A stretch of 37,532 bases of DNA from contig CACWVH010000026.1 of NCBI GenBank assembly GCA_902764235.1, forward strand, positions 1-37,532, written 5' to 3'. Below, piece after piece: positions 23,322 to 31,428 of this stretch (its first letter is position 1; the number at the start of each line of letters is the position of its first letter). The translations under genes were made by a program, and so were the position numbers. Origin of the DNA: an uncultured Ruminococcus sp. Lineage in GTDB: Bacteria; Bacillota; Clostridia; Oscillospirales; Acutalibacteraceae. Below the pieces are notes generated by a model. It searched no databases. It was not told the DNA's origin and saw only the letters and a program-made list of their open reading frames with translations.

Positions 23322-23642
23322 ATGAGCGATAAGGAAAAAGAGCTGCAGGATGAGGAATTCCCCGAAACAGACCTCGTTAGTCTTGTGGATGAAGACGGCA
23401 CAGAATATGAATTTGAGGTTATCGATGAAATAGATCATAAGGACGGACATTACTATGCTCTTGCTCCACAGTTTGATCTTCCTGACCAGGATATCGAAGC
23501 AGGAAGCACATATATGATCTTTGAAGCTGTTGAGGATGAAAACGGTGAGCCGCAGCTTGCTGAGATCGAGGATGAGGATCTTCTCGATGAGCTTGCTGAG
23601 ATCTTTGAACAGAATTTCGATTCATCACTTGAGGAAGAATAA
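23322..23642 (+). CDS. DUF1292 domain protein
   Basis: A very acidic 106-residue protein of the DUF1292 (YrzB-like) family, common in Firmicutes and of unknown function. Family traits are VSLVDEDGTEYEFEVIDEI, YYALAPQF and MIFEAVEDENGEPQLAEIEDEDLLDELAEIF. The frame is open 33 codons upstream through AT-rich promoter DNA. ATG 23322 is chosen because AAGGAGATG lies 7 nt before it. It has its own promoter and sits between two candidate RNA genes. Confidence 0.88.
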   Translation: MSDKEKELQDEEFPETDLVSLVDEDGTEYEFEVIDEIDHKDGHYYALAPQFDLPDQDIEAGSTYMIFEAVEDENGEPQLAEIEDEDLLDELAEIFEQNFDSSLEEE

Positions 23643-23668
23643 TAATTTAAAAAATATTGCTTTACCCC

Positions 23669-23697
23669 TTGATTTTTTGTTATAACCGTTGTATAAT
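23669..23697 (+). promoter_or_regulatory. Promoter of the 6S-like RNA
   Basis: TTGATT (23669-23674) and TATAAT (23692-23697) are spaced by 17 bp. No reading frame with a ribosome site follows. Confidence 0.75.
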
Positions 23698-23704
23698 AAA
23701 TATA

Positions 23705-23925
23705 CACTCAAGTGAACAAATTTAGTTAAATTGTCTGCCCGATGCGTATTGATCGTGTAAAATAACCCTACAACCTTTAAATCGGGAATCCGGCTTCTGC
23801 AGTGGACTTCAGACCTCCCGCTCCTGCGGACGAAGGGAGTATGAAATTGTGGAGAGGATACCCACCTGCTTCTCTCGTAGGCAGGTTATTATCTACGGTG
23901 TACGGTTGGGCGGACTTTTATTTTT
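23705..23925 (+). ncRNA. ssrS: 6S RNA candidate
   Basis: A roughly 200-nt transcript with its own promoter and terminator. GTCTGCCC (23733-23740) pairs perfectly with GGGCGGAC (23908-23915), closing a long rod. Further in, AATAACC and CTAC (about 23761-23771) pair with GTAG and GGTTATT (about 23877-23890). The apical part folds as CTCCC with GGGAG around a TCC/GGA inner stem (23815-23840). A closing stem, large internal loops and an apical hairpin in about 185 nt is the plan of bacterial 6S RNA, which binds the housekeeping RNA polymerase. A class-specific search has not been done, so another small RNA remains possible. Confidence 0.55.
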
Positions 23926-23927
23926 AT

Positions 23928-23951
23928 CGGTACTTTATGTGCCGTTTTTTT
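23928..23951 (+). terminator. Intrinsic terminator of the 6S-like RNA
   Basis: CGGTAC (23928-23933) pairs with GTGCCG (23939-23944), one G-U pair, followed by seven T. Confidence 0.85.
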
Positions 23952-24005
23952 CTTTTTGAAATTATACATTCTGTATTATCTGTCAATTATATTACAATAT
24001 TGTAG

Positions 24006-24034
24006 TTGAAAAAAATGCTGTAAAATTGTATAAT
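24006..24034 (+). promoter_or_regulatory. Promoter of the DUF4358 gene
   Basis: TTGAAA (24006-24011) and TATAAT (24029-24034) with a 17-bp spacer. The gene starts about 50 bp downstream. Confidence 0.75.
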
Positions 24035-24085
24035 ATTAACGTACTTTAAATTTATTATTTTATCGGTGTTGCGGAGGTGAAATGC

Positions 24086-24643
24086 TTGAAGGATAATAAC
24101 GAATCAGAAAAAACTAATAACATACGTCTTACTATCGTTGTTGTAACTGCTATCGCAGCAACCGCCGCGATAATATCATTGATTATTCTTCTCATCTTCA
24201 GAGCCTCAGGAACCGAAGGAACGTTCAATTATACAGCACATGATATTACAAAGCAGGTCATAAGCAAAATGAATTATGAAAACCTGTCTGAGATCACCGG
24301 TGATAATATAATCAAATATTACGAGATACCTTCAGGAGTTGTTTCTGATTCAGCTGTATATATCTCGTCCAGAACTGATAATTTTACAGAGCTTGCCTGC
24401 TTTAAGCTGAATAACGAAGATCAGCAGCAAAAGCTTCTTGATGTTATAGAGGATTATCTGAGCGAAAAGGAATCAACGTATCAGAACATTAATGAAAAAG
24501 CCTACAATGCCATTCAGGAAAGCAAGGTTTTCACCCATTATCCCTATGTACTTGTTTCGGTTTCCTCAGACAATAATTCTGTTAAGTCTACATTTGAAGC
24601 CATGTTTGAAGAAAAAAGCATTACTGATTCTTCAGATGACTAA
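24086..24643 (+). CDS. DUF4358-type membrane-anchored protein
   Basis: A protein of about 185 residues with a charged N-terminus and one membrane segment at about 14-37. Its extracytoplasmic domain resembles DUF4358, found in Clostridia and of unknown role. Family-like features are YYEIPSGVVSDSAVYIS, ELACFKLNNEDQQQKLLDVIEDYL and the late YPYVLVSVSSDNNSVKSTFEAMF. The start is probably TTG 24086: GGAGG lies 8 nt upstream, whereas the only other in-frame candidate, a GTG at 24077, is inside that ribosome site. It has its own promoter and terminator, so it is a single-gene unit. Confidence 0.75.
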   Translation: MKDNNESEKTNNIRLTIVVVTAIAATAAIISLIILLIFRASGTEGTFNYTAHDITKQVISKMNYENLSEITGDNIIKYYEIPSGVVSDSAVYISSRTDNFTELACFKLNNEDQQQKLLDVIEDYLSEKESTYQNINEKAYNAIQESKVFTHYPYVLVSVSSDNNSVKSTFEAMFEEKSITDSSDD

Positions 24644-24644
24644 A

Positions 24645-24674
24645 GCCGCCGTTTCCGGCGGTCTTTTCTTTTTT
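24645..24674 (+). terminator. Intrinsic terminator of the DUF4358 gene
   Basis: GCCGCC pairs with GGCGGT around GTTTCC, followed by CTTTTCTTTTTT. Confidence 0.85.
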
Positions 24675-24686
24675 GTGGCGCAAACA

Positions 24687-24723
24687 AAACACCGGCAGGA
24701 TCATCAAAGAGATCGCCGGTGTT
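24687..24723 (-). terminator. Intrinsic terminator of gpmI
   Basis: On the minus strand AACACCGGC pairs with GCCGGTGTTT around a loop of about 18 nt, followed by a T-rich stretch. It lies 30 bp after the gpmI stop. Confidence 0.75.
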
Positions 24724-24752
24724 CTTTATTTCATATTTTTCAGAAATACGGT

Positions 24753-26264
24753 TTATTTAATTATGCTTACGCCGTCCATCTCCTCAGGCTGAGGAAGTCC
24801 GAGAAGCTTTAGCATTGTGGGTGCAATATCGGCAAGTCTGCCGCCGTCACGAAGCTCACAGGGATGATTTACTACAATAAAGGGTACAAGATTGGTCGTA
24901 TGAGCTGTGAAAGGCTCGCCGTCCTCGTCAAGCATCTTATCCGCATTGCCGTGATCCGCTGTGATAAGAGCAACGCCATCCATCTTTTTAATTGCCTTGA
25001 TAACCTGTCCTACACAATCATCAACAGCTTCAACAGCCTTTACAGCAGCCTCGAATACTCCTGTATGTCCTACCATATCGCAGTTTGCAAAATTAAGGAC
25101 TATTACATCATATTTGCCGCTTTCAATTCTTTCAACGACATTCTTTGTTACCTCGTATGCGCTCATTTCAGGCTGGAGATCGTATGTTGCAACCTTCGGG
25201 GACGGGATAAGGCATCTGTCCTCTCCCTCACTGACAGCCTCTACACCGCCGTTAAAGAAGAAGGTTACATGTGCATACTTTTCTGTTTCTGCAATTCTGA
25301 GCTGAGTCAGACCCTTGCGGGAGATATACTCACCGAACATATTTGAAAGCTTCTGGGGCTTGAATGCGATCTCAACATTTGGCATTGTCGCATCATATTG
25401 AGTCATGCATACGTATGTAAGCGGGAAAAAGCCGTTTCTTCTTTCAAAGCCGCTGAACTCAGGGTCAACAAAGGTTCTTGTGATCTCTCTTGCTCTGTCA
25501 GGGCGGAAGTTGAAGAATACAACAGAATCTCCGCTGTTAATTGTTGCGCCTTCAACGCATACTGTCGGGATAACAAATTCATCTGTTACTCCGTCATCAT
25601 ATGACTTTGTGATTGCTTCAACAGCATTGGCTGCCTTATTGCCTTCTCCATATACAAGCGCACTGTACGCCTTCTCAACACGATCCCAGTTATTATCTCT
25701 GTCCATTGCATAATAACGTCCGGAAATAGTCGCAATGCGTCCAAGACCGATTTCATCGAGCTTTGCCTTACACTGAACAATATAATCCTTTGCACTTGAA
25801 GGCGGTACATCACGTCCGTCAAGAAACGCATGGATATTTACATTCTTGACACCCATTGTCTTTGCCATTTCAACAAGTCCGTAGAGGTGTGTATTATGGC
25901 TGTGTACACCGCCGGGTGAAAGGAGTCCCATGAAATGCAGTGCTTTTCCCTCTTCAGCAGCATTCTTCATTGCATTTACAAGAGCTTCATTTTTCAGAAC
26001 GCTTCCGTCTTTTATAGCCTTTGTTATTCTTGTGAGCTCCTGATATACTACACGGCCTGCACCGATATTTGTATGACCTACCTCACTATTGCCCATCTGT
26101 CCATCAGGCAGTCCTACATCCATGCCGGATGCAGCAATCAGTCCCCACGGATTTGTGGAAAGTATATGCTCAAGGTTTGGCTTGTTTGCACTGCGGATTG
26201 CATTTCCGTAGTTTGTTCCGATACCGAAGCCATCCAGTATCATTAGTATTAATGGTTTTTTCAT
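24753..26264 (-). CDS. gpmI: 2,3-bisphosphoglycerate-independent phosphoglycerate mutase
   Basis: GpmI interconverts 3- and 2-phosphoglycerate using two manganese ions and a phosphoserine intermediate. The 503-residue protein starts with LILMILDGFGIG, whose Asp11 is a metal ligand. The catalytic Ser60 lies in GQMGNSEVGHTNIGAGR. Further family segments are HAFLDGRDVPP, FFNFRPDRARE, NFANCDMVGHTG and ALITADHGNADKM. Length is typical. GGAG lies 8 nt before the ATG. It follows the propeller lipoprotein gene by 33 bp without a terminator. It belongs to the glycolytic group pgk-tpiA-gpmI. Confidence 0.97.
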   Translation of the reverse strand: MKKPLILMILDGFGIGTNYGNAIRSANKPNLEHILSTNPWGLIAASGMDVGLPDGQMGNSEVGHTNIGAGRVVYQELTRITKAIKDGSVLKNEALVNAMKNAAEEGKALHFMGLLSPGGVHSHNTHLYGLVEMAKTMGVKNVNIHAFLDGRDVPPSSAKDYIVQCKAKLDEIGLGRIATISGRYYAMDRDNNWDRVEKAYSALVYGEGNKAANAVEAITKSYDDGVTDEFVIPTVCVEGATINSGDSVVFFNFRPDRAREITRTFVDPEFSGFERRNGFFPLTYVCMTQYDATMPNVEIAFKPQKLSNMFGEYISRKGLTQLRIAETEKYAHVTFFFNGGVEAVSEGEDRCLIPSPKVATYDLQPEMSAYEVTKNVVERIESGKYDVIVLNFANCDMVGHTGVFEAAVKAVEAVDDCVGQVIKAIKKMDGVALITADHGNADKMLDEDGEPFTAHTTNLVPFIVVNHPCELRDGGRLADIAPTMLKLLGLPQPEEMDGVSIIK

Positions 26265-26297
26265 AGTTTTTCTCCATTCATATGTTTATATGTGAAA

Positions 26298-27704
26298 TCA
26301 CTCAGCTTTATTGTCTTCCTTGATCCACTTTATTTCAATATCGTCAACAGATTTCAATTCACCTTTTGCTGTACATGACAGTTTTTCCATTTCTTTTGTT
26401 TTAAGATTGAAACGCTGTCCTGAACGATAGGATGAGGCATCTGCTTCTTCAACATAATTTACAAATCTGTTGTAATTTGACAGATAAAGATAATCGCCGT
26501 CAACATCTGCCCAGAATCCGTATGTAGGTACTTCCAGTTTATTAAAGAGCTCTGTTTCATCTCCGCCGTCCAGCGGCATAGAATATACTGAACATCCTTC
26601 AGGTGATGATTTTTTCATTGTACCCTTCTGGAAATATATTGTCTTATTTTCCTCATCTACATAATAATCTGCACAAGGACTTTTCGTCAGCTTTACGGGA
26701 TCTCCGCCTTCAAGAGGCATCCTATACAAATAGGTTTCTCCTTTTTCATCTGCCGCAAGATAATACAGGTTTTCTCCGGATATTTCAAGCCTTCCGCCAG
26801 TATGGCTGGCTGCCTGAACAGGATCGTCCTTGTAATTATCTTTCTGAGAATATACTAAAGCAAGCTTTTTCTTTTCGCTTCCGTCAGGCTTTATCCTATA
26901 AATGCCTACTCTGTCGGAATCAATTCCGCCTGTTTTCTTATCCTTCATCTTGAATCCGTTATCAAGATAATACAGATATCCGCCACTGGCAGCTATGGAG
27001 CCTGCTCTTATATCATCTAGAAATTCCATTCCGCTGCCATCCTTTGCAAATCTGCCTACTGAAAATGACAGACCAAGCTGAGCTGACAAGTGCTCTATTG
27101 CAGGGAAATAGATGAAATAAATATAACCGTCTCCAGCATCAGTATAGCTTTGAGAATTAACCATCATTTCATCTGATATAATTTCAGGATCATCTGTAAC
27201 AGATGGGTATTCTTTGATTTTTTCCTTTATTGTCTGTGTCCATAAAGAATGATCGTACAGGATAGTTTTTTTGACATCATTATTCTCTTCTATTTTCCAT
27301 TTGAAAATATATGGTTCATCAAAATTGTTTCCTATCACCTCATTGCCATTTCTGAGCATTTTATACATATTCATATTGAACAGATGAGGTGTTCCTGTTT
27401 TTTCTACTCCATCATCAAGTGTCTGCGGATCACTTATCCGGAGATACTTCGGTGAATCTGCATCTGTTATATCAAATACCGCTGCTCCGGAAATATAATA
27501 CTTCCTTTCGCCCAGGTTAAAAACCGTGTCCTTTTCAGATTCACTGATACTTTCAGACTGCTTTTCTGATGATACTTCTGAACTGTCAGATACACTCTGG
27601 TCGGCTGAATTATTCTGTTCTTGTTTATCATTATTACATCCTGATAAACAAGACACTGCCATTGTCAACGCCATAGCAAGAACAATATATCTGTTGTTTT
27701 TCAT
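26298..27704 (-). CDS. Lipoprotein with a DUF5050-like beta-propeller
   Basis: A 468-residue predicted lipoprotein. The first 23 residues are a lipoprotein signal with lipobox LSGC and Cys23. A Ser/Glu/Gln-rich linker (24-60) follows. The rest carries repeated propeller-type blades: GIYRIKPDGSEKKKL, TYLYRMPLEGGDPVKLT and SVYSMPLDGGDETELFN, each preceded by YLYYLD- or LYYLA-like strands. This resembles DUF5050 surface proteins of Clostridia, which have no proven function. AAGGAG lies 8 nt before the ATG. It sits between tpiA and gpmI on the same strand. A terminator lies upstream, so it probably shares a transcript with gpmI only. Confidence 0.8.
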   Translation of the reverse strand: MKNNRYIVLAMALTMAVSCLSGCNNDKQEQNNSADQSVSDSSEVSSEKQSESISESEKDTVFNLGERKYYISGAAVFDITDADSPKYLRISDPQTLDDGVEKTGTPHLFNMNMYKMLRNGNEVIGNNFDEPYIFKWKIEENNDVKKTILYDHSLWTQTIKEKIKEYPSVTDDPEIISDEMMVNSQSYTDAGDGYIYFIYFPAIEHLSAQLGLSFSVGRFAKDGSGMEFLDDIRAGSIAASGGYLYYLDNGFKMKDKKTGGIDSDRVGIYRIKPDGSEKKKLALVYSQKDNYKDDPVQAASHTGGRLEISGENLYYLAADEKGETYLYRMPLEGGDPVKLTKSPCADYYVDEENKTIYFQKGTMKKSSPEGCSVYSMPLDGGDETELFNKLEVPTYGFWADVDGDYLYLSNYNRFVNYVEEADASSYRSGQRFNLKTKEMEKLSCTAKGELKSVDDIEIKWIKEDNKAE

Positions 27705-27787
27705 AATAAAGACTCCTTATTTGTTACTTAAAGAGATAACTTTAACATTAAAGATTTTCACTGATTCTTACAATCTTATATTTCAGC

Positions 27788-27823
27788 AAAAGTACCGGGT
27801 GAATTACTCGCCCGATACTTTTT
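27788..27823 (-). terminator. Intrinsic terminator of tpiA
   Basis: On the minus strand AAAGTATCGGGCG pairs with the facing CCCGGTACTTT arm, with small mismatches, and is followed by T residues. It lies about 20 bp after the tpiA stop. Confidence 0.75.
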
Positions 27824-27842
27824 GTTTCTGATCAAGATAATA

Positions 27843-28610
27843 TTATTTGCTTGCTTCGTCAAGAAGTACGCCGAAATCTGCTGCCTTAAGTGATGCACCG
27901 CCGATGAGTCCGCCGTCAACATCCTCCTGTGCAAGAAGCTCGGCAGCATTCTTCGGGTTCATTGATCCGCCGTACTGGATGGTAACAGCATCTGCTGTTT
28001 CCTTGTCGTAAAGCTTTGCAAGTACATCACGGATGAGCTTGCATACTTCCTCAGCCTGTTCTGCTGTTGCGACCTTGCCTGTGCCGATTGCCCATACCGG
28101 CTCGTATGCGATGATGGTTTTCTTTACATCCTCAGCAGATACATCGAAGAGATCAAGCTTGATCTGTCTTGCTACTACTTCCTCTGTGATATTGCACTCA
28201 CGCTCCCAAAGAAGCTCGCCTACGCATACGATAGGCTTGAGTCCTGCTGCAAGAGCTGCCTTTGTTCTCTTGTTTACAGTTTCGTCTGTTTCACCGAAAT
28301 ACTGTCTTCTTTCGCTGTGACCGATGATAACATATTCTACGCCGATCTCTGTGAGCATATCAGCTGAGATCTCGCCTGTGAAAGCACCGCTCTTCTCAAA
28401 ATGTACATTCTCTGCGCCGACCTTGATGTTTGTTCCCTTTGTAAGCTCAACAGCTGTTTCAAGGTTTGTGAAGGGCACGCAAATTACTACGCCGCAGCTT
28501 GCTTTTTCTGCGATAGGCTTGAGTTCCTCGATAAGAGCCTTTGCCTCCGGTCTTGTCTTGTTCATTTTCCAGTTACCTGCGATAACCGCCTGTCTGAGTT
28601 CCTTGTTCAT
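27843..28610 (-). CDS. tpiA: Triosephosphate isomerase
   Basis: TpiA interconverts dihydroxyacetone phosphate and glyceraldehyde-3-phosphate. The 255-residue barrel shows the catalytic Lys15 in GNWKMNKT, the His in YVIIGHSERRQYF, the Glu in IAYEPVWAIGTGKVAT (loop 6 follows), and IQYGGSMNPKN. The frame stays open 31 codons upstream, but that extension falls in a repeat-rich spacer. ATG 28610 has GAGGAG 8 nt upstream and starts the family's normal N-terminus. It lies downstream of pgk. Confidence 0.97.
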   Translation of the reverse strand: MNKELRQAVIAGNWKMNKTRPEAKALIEELKPIAEKASCGVVICVPFTNLETAVELTKGTNIKVGAENVHFEKSGAFTGEISADMLTEIGVEYVIIGHSERRQYFGETDETVNKRTKAALAAGLKPIVCVGELLWERECNITEEVVARQIKLDLFDVSAEDVKKTIIAYEPVWAIGTGKVATAEQAEEVCKLIRDVLAKLYDKETADAVTIQYGGSMNPKNAAELLAQEDVDGGLIGGASLKAADFGVLLDEASK

Positions 28611-28658
28611 TGTAATTACTCCTCTCTTTCTTTTATCGGGCTTTGCCACCCGACCCAG

Positions 28659-28802
28659 CCAAAGGCTTTGCCTTTGGTATATGCCAGAGCTTCTGCCCTG
28701 CACTATGCGTTTTTACACTAAAAATAAATCATCGGAATCTGATCCCGTCAGATCTGCTTACATATTAATTATGGGGCAGAGCGATTGCCCTACCCCGTAA
28801 TT
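28659..28802. repeat. Two hairpins in the pgk-tpiA spacer
   Basis: CCAAAGGC (28659-28666) pairs with GCCTTTGG (28670-28677) around TTT. AATTATGGGG (28767-28776) pairs with CCCCGTAATT (28793-28802), one wobble, enclosing an inner GCA..TGC-rich part. Between the second hairpin and pgk is a run of near-repeats around ATGCAT / ATAATGCA (about 28825-28857). These may be intergenic repeats of the genome or transcript-processing signals between pgk and tpiA. Confidence 0.55.
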
Positions 28803-28857
28803 TAAATACCTGAATAAAGCATTTCATTATGCATACTGCATTATGAATCATGCATTA

Positions 28858-30051
28858 TTATTTTTCGTTGAGGCAAGCAATACCCGGAAGAACCTTGCCC
28901 TCGAGGAATTCGAGAGATGCGCCGCCGCCTGTTGAAATATGAGTCATTCTGTCAGCATAGCCGAGCTTCTCAACTGCTGCAGCTGAATCGCCGCCGCCGA
29001 TGATGGAGATAGCGCCGCTCTCAGCAACTGCCTTTGCAACTGAAATTGTACCTGCTGCAAAATTCTCCCACTCTGAAACGCCCATAGGACCGTTCCATAC
29101 AACTGTACCTGCGCCAACAAGAGCGTTTGCAAACTTTTCTCTTGTCTTAGGTCCGATATCAAGACCCATCCAGTCAGCCTCGATCTTATCGGAGTCAACG
29201 GTCTTGAATTCTGTATCCGGCTTATACTCTGTGCCGACAACTGTATCCTCAGGAATGAGGAAGTTTACGTTCTTAGCCTTAGCCTTAGCCATGATATCCT
29301 TTGCAAGCTCTACCTTATCAAGCTCACAGATAGATGTACCTGTGCTGTAGCCAAGAGCCTTCATGAAGGTGTATGCCATACCGCCGCCGATGATAAGTGT
29401 ATCTACCTTATCAAGGAGGTTAGTGATAACACCGATCTTATCTGATACCTTTGCACCGCCGAGAATTGCAACGAAGGGTCTCTTGGGATCCTCAAGTGCG
29501 CCGCCCATTACGGTGATCTCCTTCTGGATGAGATAGCCGCATACTGCCGGGAGGTAATCTGCAACGCCTGCTGTTGAAGCATGAGCTCTGTGTGCAGTAC
29601 CGAATGCATCATTTACATAGATCTCTGCAAGAGAAGCAAGCTCCTTTGCAAATTCAGGATCGTTCTTTTCCTCTTCCTTATGGAAACGAACATTCTCGAT
29701 AAGCTCTACCTCGCCCTCTCCGAGTGAAGCAGCAATGCTCTTTGCGCTTTCGCCGACAACGTCCTTTGCCATCTTTACTTCAAAGCCGAGAGCCTTTGAA
29801 AGATAAGCAGCAACAGGAGCGAGTGAATACTTCATATTGAATTCGCCCTTCGGACGGCCGAGATGTGAGCAAAGGATAACCTTTGCCTTATTGTCGATAA
29901 GATATTTGATAGTTTTGAGAGCCTCGTTGATTCTCTTCGGGTCAGAGATATTGCCCTCACCGTCAAACGGTACGTTGAAGTCGCAGCGAACAAGAACCTT
30001 CTTGCCTGCTACATCGATATCTTCAACAGTTTTCTTGTTAAGATAGTTCAT
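28858..30051 (-). CDS. pgk: Phosphoglycerate kinase
   Basis: Pgk transfers the acyl phosphate of 1,3-bisphosphoglycerate to ADP. The 397-residue protein has the family signature [13 protein letters not shown] at about 17-29, then [36 protein letters not shown] and [16 protein letters not shown]. The nucleotide-binding [16 protein letters not shown] and [15 protein letters not shown] complete it. Length is typical. AAAGGATG precedes the ATG. It is the first gene of the glycolytic group and has its own promoter at 30198-30226. Confidence 0.97.
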   Translation of the reverse strand: MNYLNKKTVEDIDVAGKKVLVRCDFNVPFDGEGNISDPKRINEALKTIKYLIDNKAKVILCSHLGRPKGEFNMKYSLAPVAAYLSKALGFEVKMAKDVVGESAKSIAASLGEGEVELIENVRFHKEEEKNDPEFAKELASLAEIYVNDAFGTAHRAHASTAGVADYLPAVCGYLIQKEITVMGGALEDPKRPFVAILGGAKVSDKIGVITNLLDKVDTLIIGGGMAYTFMKALGYSTGTSICELDKVELAKDIMAKAKAKNVNFLIPEDTVVGTEYKPDTEFKTVDSDKIEADWMGLDIGPKTREKFANALVGAGTVVWNGPMGVSEWENFAAGTISVAKAVAESGAISIIGGGDSAAAVEKLGYADRMTHISTGGGASLEFLEGKVLPGIACLNEK

Positions 30052-30197
30052 TTTACTTACATCCTTTCCCCGGCATATGCCGGTTAACGATTTTGCAGAA
30101 AGCGGCTCAGTTCCGGCTGCTTCTGCGGTCTCCGCTGAGCGGAGCTTGCCTGTGCTGCGGATAAAAGCAATAACCGTACACAGTGCTTACAAAGTAT

Positions 30198-30226
30198 ATT
30201 CTATACTATTTTGTTCCATTTTTCAA
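30198..30226 (-). promoter_or_regulatory. Promoter of pgk
   Basis: On the minus strand TTGAAA (30226-30221) and TAGAAT (30203-30198) with a 17-bp spacer. The leader of about 140 nt contains a GCTCAG/CTGAGC hairpin and further GC-rich stems, so structure-based control is possible. Confidence 0.6.
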
Positions 30227-30419
30227 TAGTAAAAATAAAATTTATTGATACATTCCTGTTTTTTTATTCATTTTTTATGCTATATAACGGATTTCCCGTT
30301 TTTTGGGTTTTCTTACTTATTTTTCTGCTTTGTTACATAAATTTTATACTTTTACAATTTAATAAATTCATATATTTTCTCATATTTTTGTTATCCCTTT
30401 ATTATCTATCAATTACATC
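30227..30419. other. T-rich spacer between divergent promoters
   Basis: Extremely T-rich on the plus strand. AACGG pairs with CCGTT near 30287-30301 and is followed by six T, which looks like a terminator without an upstream gene. A 78-codon hydrophobic frame here is rejected as a base-composition artefact. Confidence 0.5.
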
Positions 30420-30448
30420 TTTACAAATTCTCTTTTCTGATATATAAT
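30420..30448 (+). promoter_or_regulatory. Promoter of the YARHG lipoprotein gene
   Basis: TTTACA (30420-30425) and TATAAT (30443-30448) with a 17-bp spacer, about 64 bp before the start codon. Confidence 0.7.
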
Positions 30449-30511
30449 TTATTTGAATAAACTAATAATCTGGCACTTCCTTAATAAAAAGTGCTCACAC
30501 AGGGAGGAAAA

Positions 30512-31372
30512 ATGAATATCAGGAATAGAATTCTAATATTTGCCGTTATATCAGGCATGATTATCTTTTCAGGCTGCTCAGACAAGTCCGGAGGAGAAAA
30601 GGACGCTGAAAACAGAGTTAGTGAAGCAGCATCAGCCGTTTCACAGGAGGCTTCACAGGTACAAGAATCATCTTTAAAAGAGCCTTCATTCTTCGAGCTG
30701 TCATCACATGAATCATCCGAGACTGATGAAAGCTTTACAGTTATCCCCAACAGCTGTACCATAAAAATCGGAGAGGTGCGTTCCTTTACCGTACAGTCCT
30801 CTTCCGGGAATTTGAAAACCTCTGATTATACATGGGTATCAAACAACAACAGCGTTGCTGTCGTTGACTCAAACGGTTCGCTGACTGGTGTAGCTGAGGG
30901 AAATGCTGTAATCACTGCCAGTAAGAACGGAAAAACTGCGAATGTCAGTGTTATAGTGGAGAAACCCGAGGAAAGCTCTGAGCCTGAGCCGTCACCCGAA
31001 CCATCACCTGAACCATCACCTGAACCGTCACCTGAACCGTCATACGAAAACATACAGAAAAATCATTTCAGTTATACCGACCCGGATGATGCATATATTA
31101 CCTATCAGATGCTGGGCAATAAGCTTTCAGCCTCTGATCTATCAGATTATACAAAAGATGATCTGCAGCTTCTCATCAATACTTTATATGCTAAAAATGG
31201 ATACATATTCCCCACTGATTACAGTCATATACAAAATTTCTATGAAACACAGTATTGGTACAATTCACTGGATAATAAAACCAAAAGTAAGGATACCGTT
31301 GCAGCTCGTATCAAAAAAATCAAAATGGAAAATGATAATCTGAAGCTTCTCGTCACGGAGCGCAACAAATGA
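30512..31372 (+). CDS. Lipoprotein with Ig-like (BIG2) and YARHG domains
   Basis: A 286-residue predicted surface lipoprotein. The lipobox FSGC gives Cys at about 20. A Ser/Glu-rich linker leads to a bacterial Ig-like domain at about 75-155 (NSCTIKIGEVRSFTV, YTWVSNNNSVAVVDSNGSL, GVAEGNAVITAS). A Pro-rich spacer of about five PSPE repeats follows. The C-terminal part (about 195-275) is a YARHG domain: LLINTLYAKNGYIF and a late TQYWYNSL. YARHG domains are common in secreted Firmicute proteins and have no settled function. ATG 30512 is chosen because GGGAGG lies 5 nt before it. It is a single gene, ending at a bidirectional terminator. Confidence 0.82.
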   Translation: MNIRNRILIFAVISGMIIFSGCSDKSGGEKDAENRVSEAASAVSQEASQVQESSLKEPSFFELSSHESSETDESFTVIPNSCTIKIGEVRSFTVQSSSGNLKTSDYTWVSNNNSVAVVDSNGSLTGVAEGNAVITASKNGKTANVSVIVEKPEESSEPEPSPEPSPEPSPEPSPEPSYENIQKNHFSYTDPDDAYITYQMLGNKLSASDLSDYTKDDLQLLINTLYAKNGYIFPTDYSHIQNFYETQYWYNSLDNKTKSKDTVAARIKKIKMENDNLKLLVTERNK

Positions 31373-31380
31373 TAATAAAA

Positions 31381-31426
31381 AGCGTGTATCGCCAAATGGA
31401 CACTCCCGGGTGATACACGCTGTTTT
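31381..31426. terminator. Bidirectional terminator
   Basis: AGCGTGTATC (31381-31390) pairs perfectly with GATACACGCT (31412-31421). T-rich runs follow on both strands (GTTTTTATT on plus, TTTTTATT on minus). It serves the converging YARHG lipoprotein and ABC ATPase genes. Confidence 0.88.
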
Positions 31427-31428
31427 TA

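Noticed and set aside
23175-23450. 91-codon minus-strand frame over the DUF1292 start
   Set aside because: AT-rich, runs through both divergent promoters and lacks a ribosome site.
30211-30447. 78-codon hydrophobic reading frame on the plus strand
   Set aside because: It starts at a TTG with no ribosome site, overlaps a good promoter and comes from a T-rich stretch that makes any frame look like Phe/Leu/Ile.
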